Shown: positions 5,644 to 5,955 of the stretch, in pieces | How positions within the stretch are numbered: position 1 is the first letter of the stretch | Layout: each line of letters begins with the position of its first letter | Assembly: GCA_030590605.1 (NCBI GenBank) | Contig: JAUUYB010000071.1 | Location: forward strand, 1-5,955 | Direction of reading: 5' to 3' | DNA: 5,955 nucleotides | From: Candidatus Woesearchaeota archaeon | GTDB taxonomy: Archaea; Nanobdellota; Nanobdellia; Woesearchaeales; JAUUYB01 | The notes under the pieces: generated by a model | Databases searched by the model: none | The model's input: the letters and a program-made list of their open reading frames with translations, nothing else | Told to the model about the DNA's origin: nothing | Translations under genes and position numbers: made by a program

Positions 5644-5955
5644 CTAACATTGGAATTTATTTTTCAGGATGTCTATGAGTTCCTTGGTTGTAGGAGGGGT
5701 GATTAAAAGGATGAATGTTCCCTGGATGTCTGTATCTTCTATGCTGAAATTGGTTCGGAAGGAAAATACGGTGTTGTAGTCGCCGAGGTTTGATAAGTCT
5801 GGGAAACTAGGGGGTGTTATGGAGATCATGGTGTCAGTTGAAGATATTGTGGTCCCAAAGAATTGATTGAACGATTTTAGGTATGAAGAAGAGGTGATCC
5901 TTCCTATCTCTTTTAGCTTTTCTTGGGACTGGTCTGTTAGGTCTTGGTTCTGTTC
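5644..5955 (-). CDS. CheC-like protein, C-terminal part (5' end beyond window)
   Basis: The reading frame is open from the right edge of the window to a TAG at 5644-5646, giving at least 103 residues; an ATG at 5829 is internal and not the start. The sequence resembles the second half of CheC/CheX/FliY-type CheY-P phosphatases: an amphipathic helix (EKLKEIGRITSSSYLKSF), a P-P segment (ISITPPSF), then beta strands ending in GTFILLITPP and a C-terminal helix. The usual active-site pattern D/S-x3-E-x2-N appears here as E-x3-E-x2-R, so the catalytic Asn is replaced by Arg and this half-site is probably inactive. Any activity would depend on the unseen N-terminal half. It is distinct from the complete cheC at 1888-2514, so the locus has two CheC-family genes. 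It lies 60 bp upstream of cheB on the same strand. Family assignment is by pattern recognition on a fragment, so confidence is moderate. Confidence 0.72.
   Translation of the reverse strand, partial: EQNQDLTDQSQEKLKEIGRITSSSYLKSFNQFFGTTISSTDTMISITPPSFPDLSNLGDYNTVFSFRTNFSIEDTDIQGTFILLITPPTTKELIDILKNKFQC

Overview
The window looks archaeal. Both usable promoters carry TATA-box-like elements of the archaeal type (TTTATATA and TTTATAAA on the minus strand) rather than bacterial -35/-10 pairs. The one clear Shine-Dalgarno site (GAGGTG) fits the archaeal 16S tail. Genes are packed with ATGA/TGATG overlaps, and Arg AGA/AGG and Ile ATA codons appear common. Base composition looks moderate to slightly AT-rich. 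I cannot name the lineage; a motile euryarchaeote or a related chemotactic archaeon is the best guess.

All genes lie on the minus strand, so they are transcribed from high to low coordinates. From the right: (i) 5644-5955, the C-terminal part of a CheC-like protein that runs off the window; (ii) a 60-bp gap with a TATA box placed so that the next transcript would be leaderless or nearly so; (iii) cheB (4564-5583), a receiver-methylesterase; (iv) an 85-bp gap with a second TATA box, a small palindrome and a Shine-Dalgarno site; (v) a tightly overlapping operon cheA (2511-4478) - cheC (1888-2514) - cheD (1050-1886) - cheR (220-1050); (vi) a 3' non-coding tail (1-219) filled by two back-to-back inverted-repeat structures that share one small stem-loop motif. 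This tail resembles IS200/IS605-type ends or a non-autonomous derivative, and may also end transcription.

The genes form a CheC/CheD-type adaptation system. CheA autophosphorylates under receptor control. CheR methylates receptor glutamates and CheB removes the methyl groups. CheD deamidates receptor glutamines and binds CheC. CheC dephosphorylates CheY-P. No cheY, cheW or receptor gene is in the window, so these must lie elsewhere.

The main novelty is in the adaptation enzymes. CheD is not the usual ~160-residue protein: a complete CheY-like receiver of about 117 residues is spliced into its middle, in the loop just after the catalytic His, with intact CheD halves on both sides. That receiver has Ser where the phospho-accepting Asp belongs and His where the conserved Lys belongs. 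The CheB receiver is also degenerate: Asn replaces the phospho-Asp and Arg the Lys, while its methylesterase triad is intact. Both receivers carry the same unusual Glu-His in place of the acidic pair. This predicts an adaptation module in which CheB and CheD are controlled by phosphorylation-independent pseudo-receivers.
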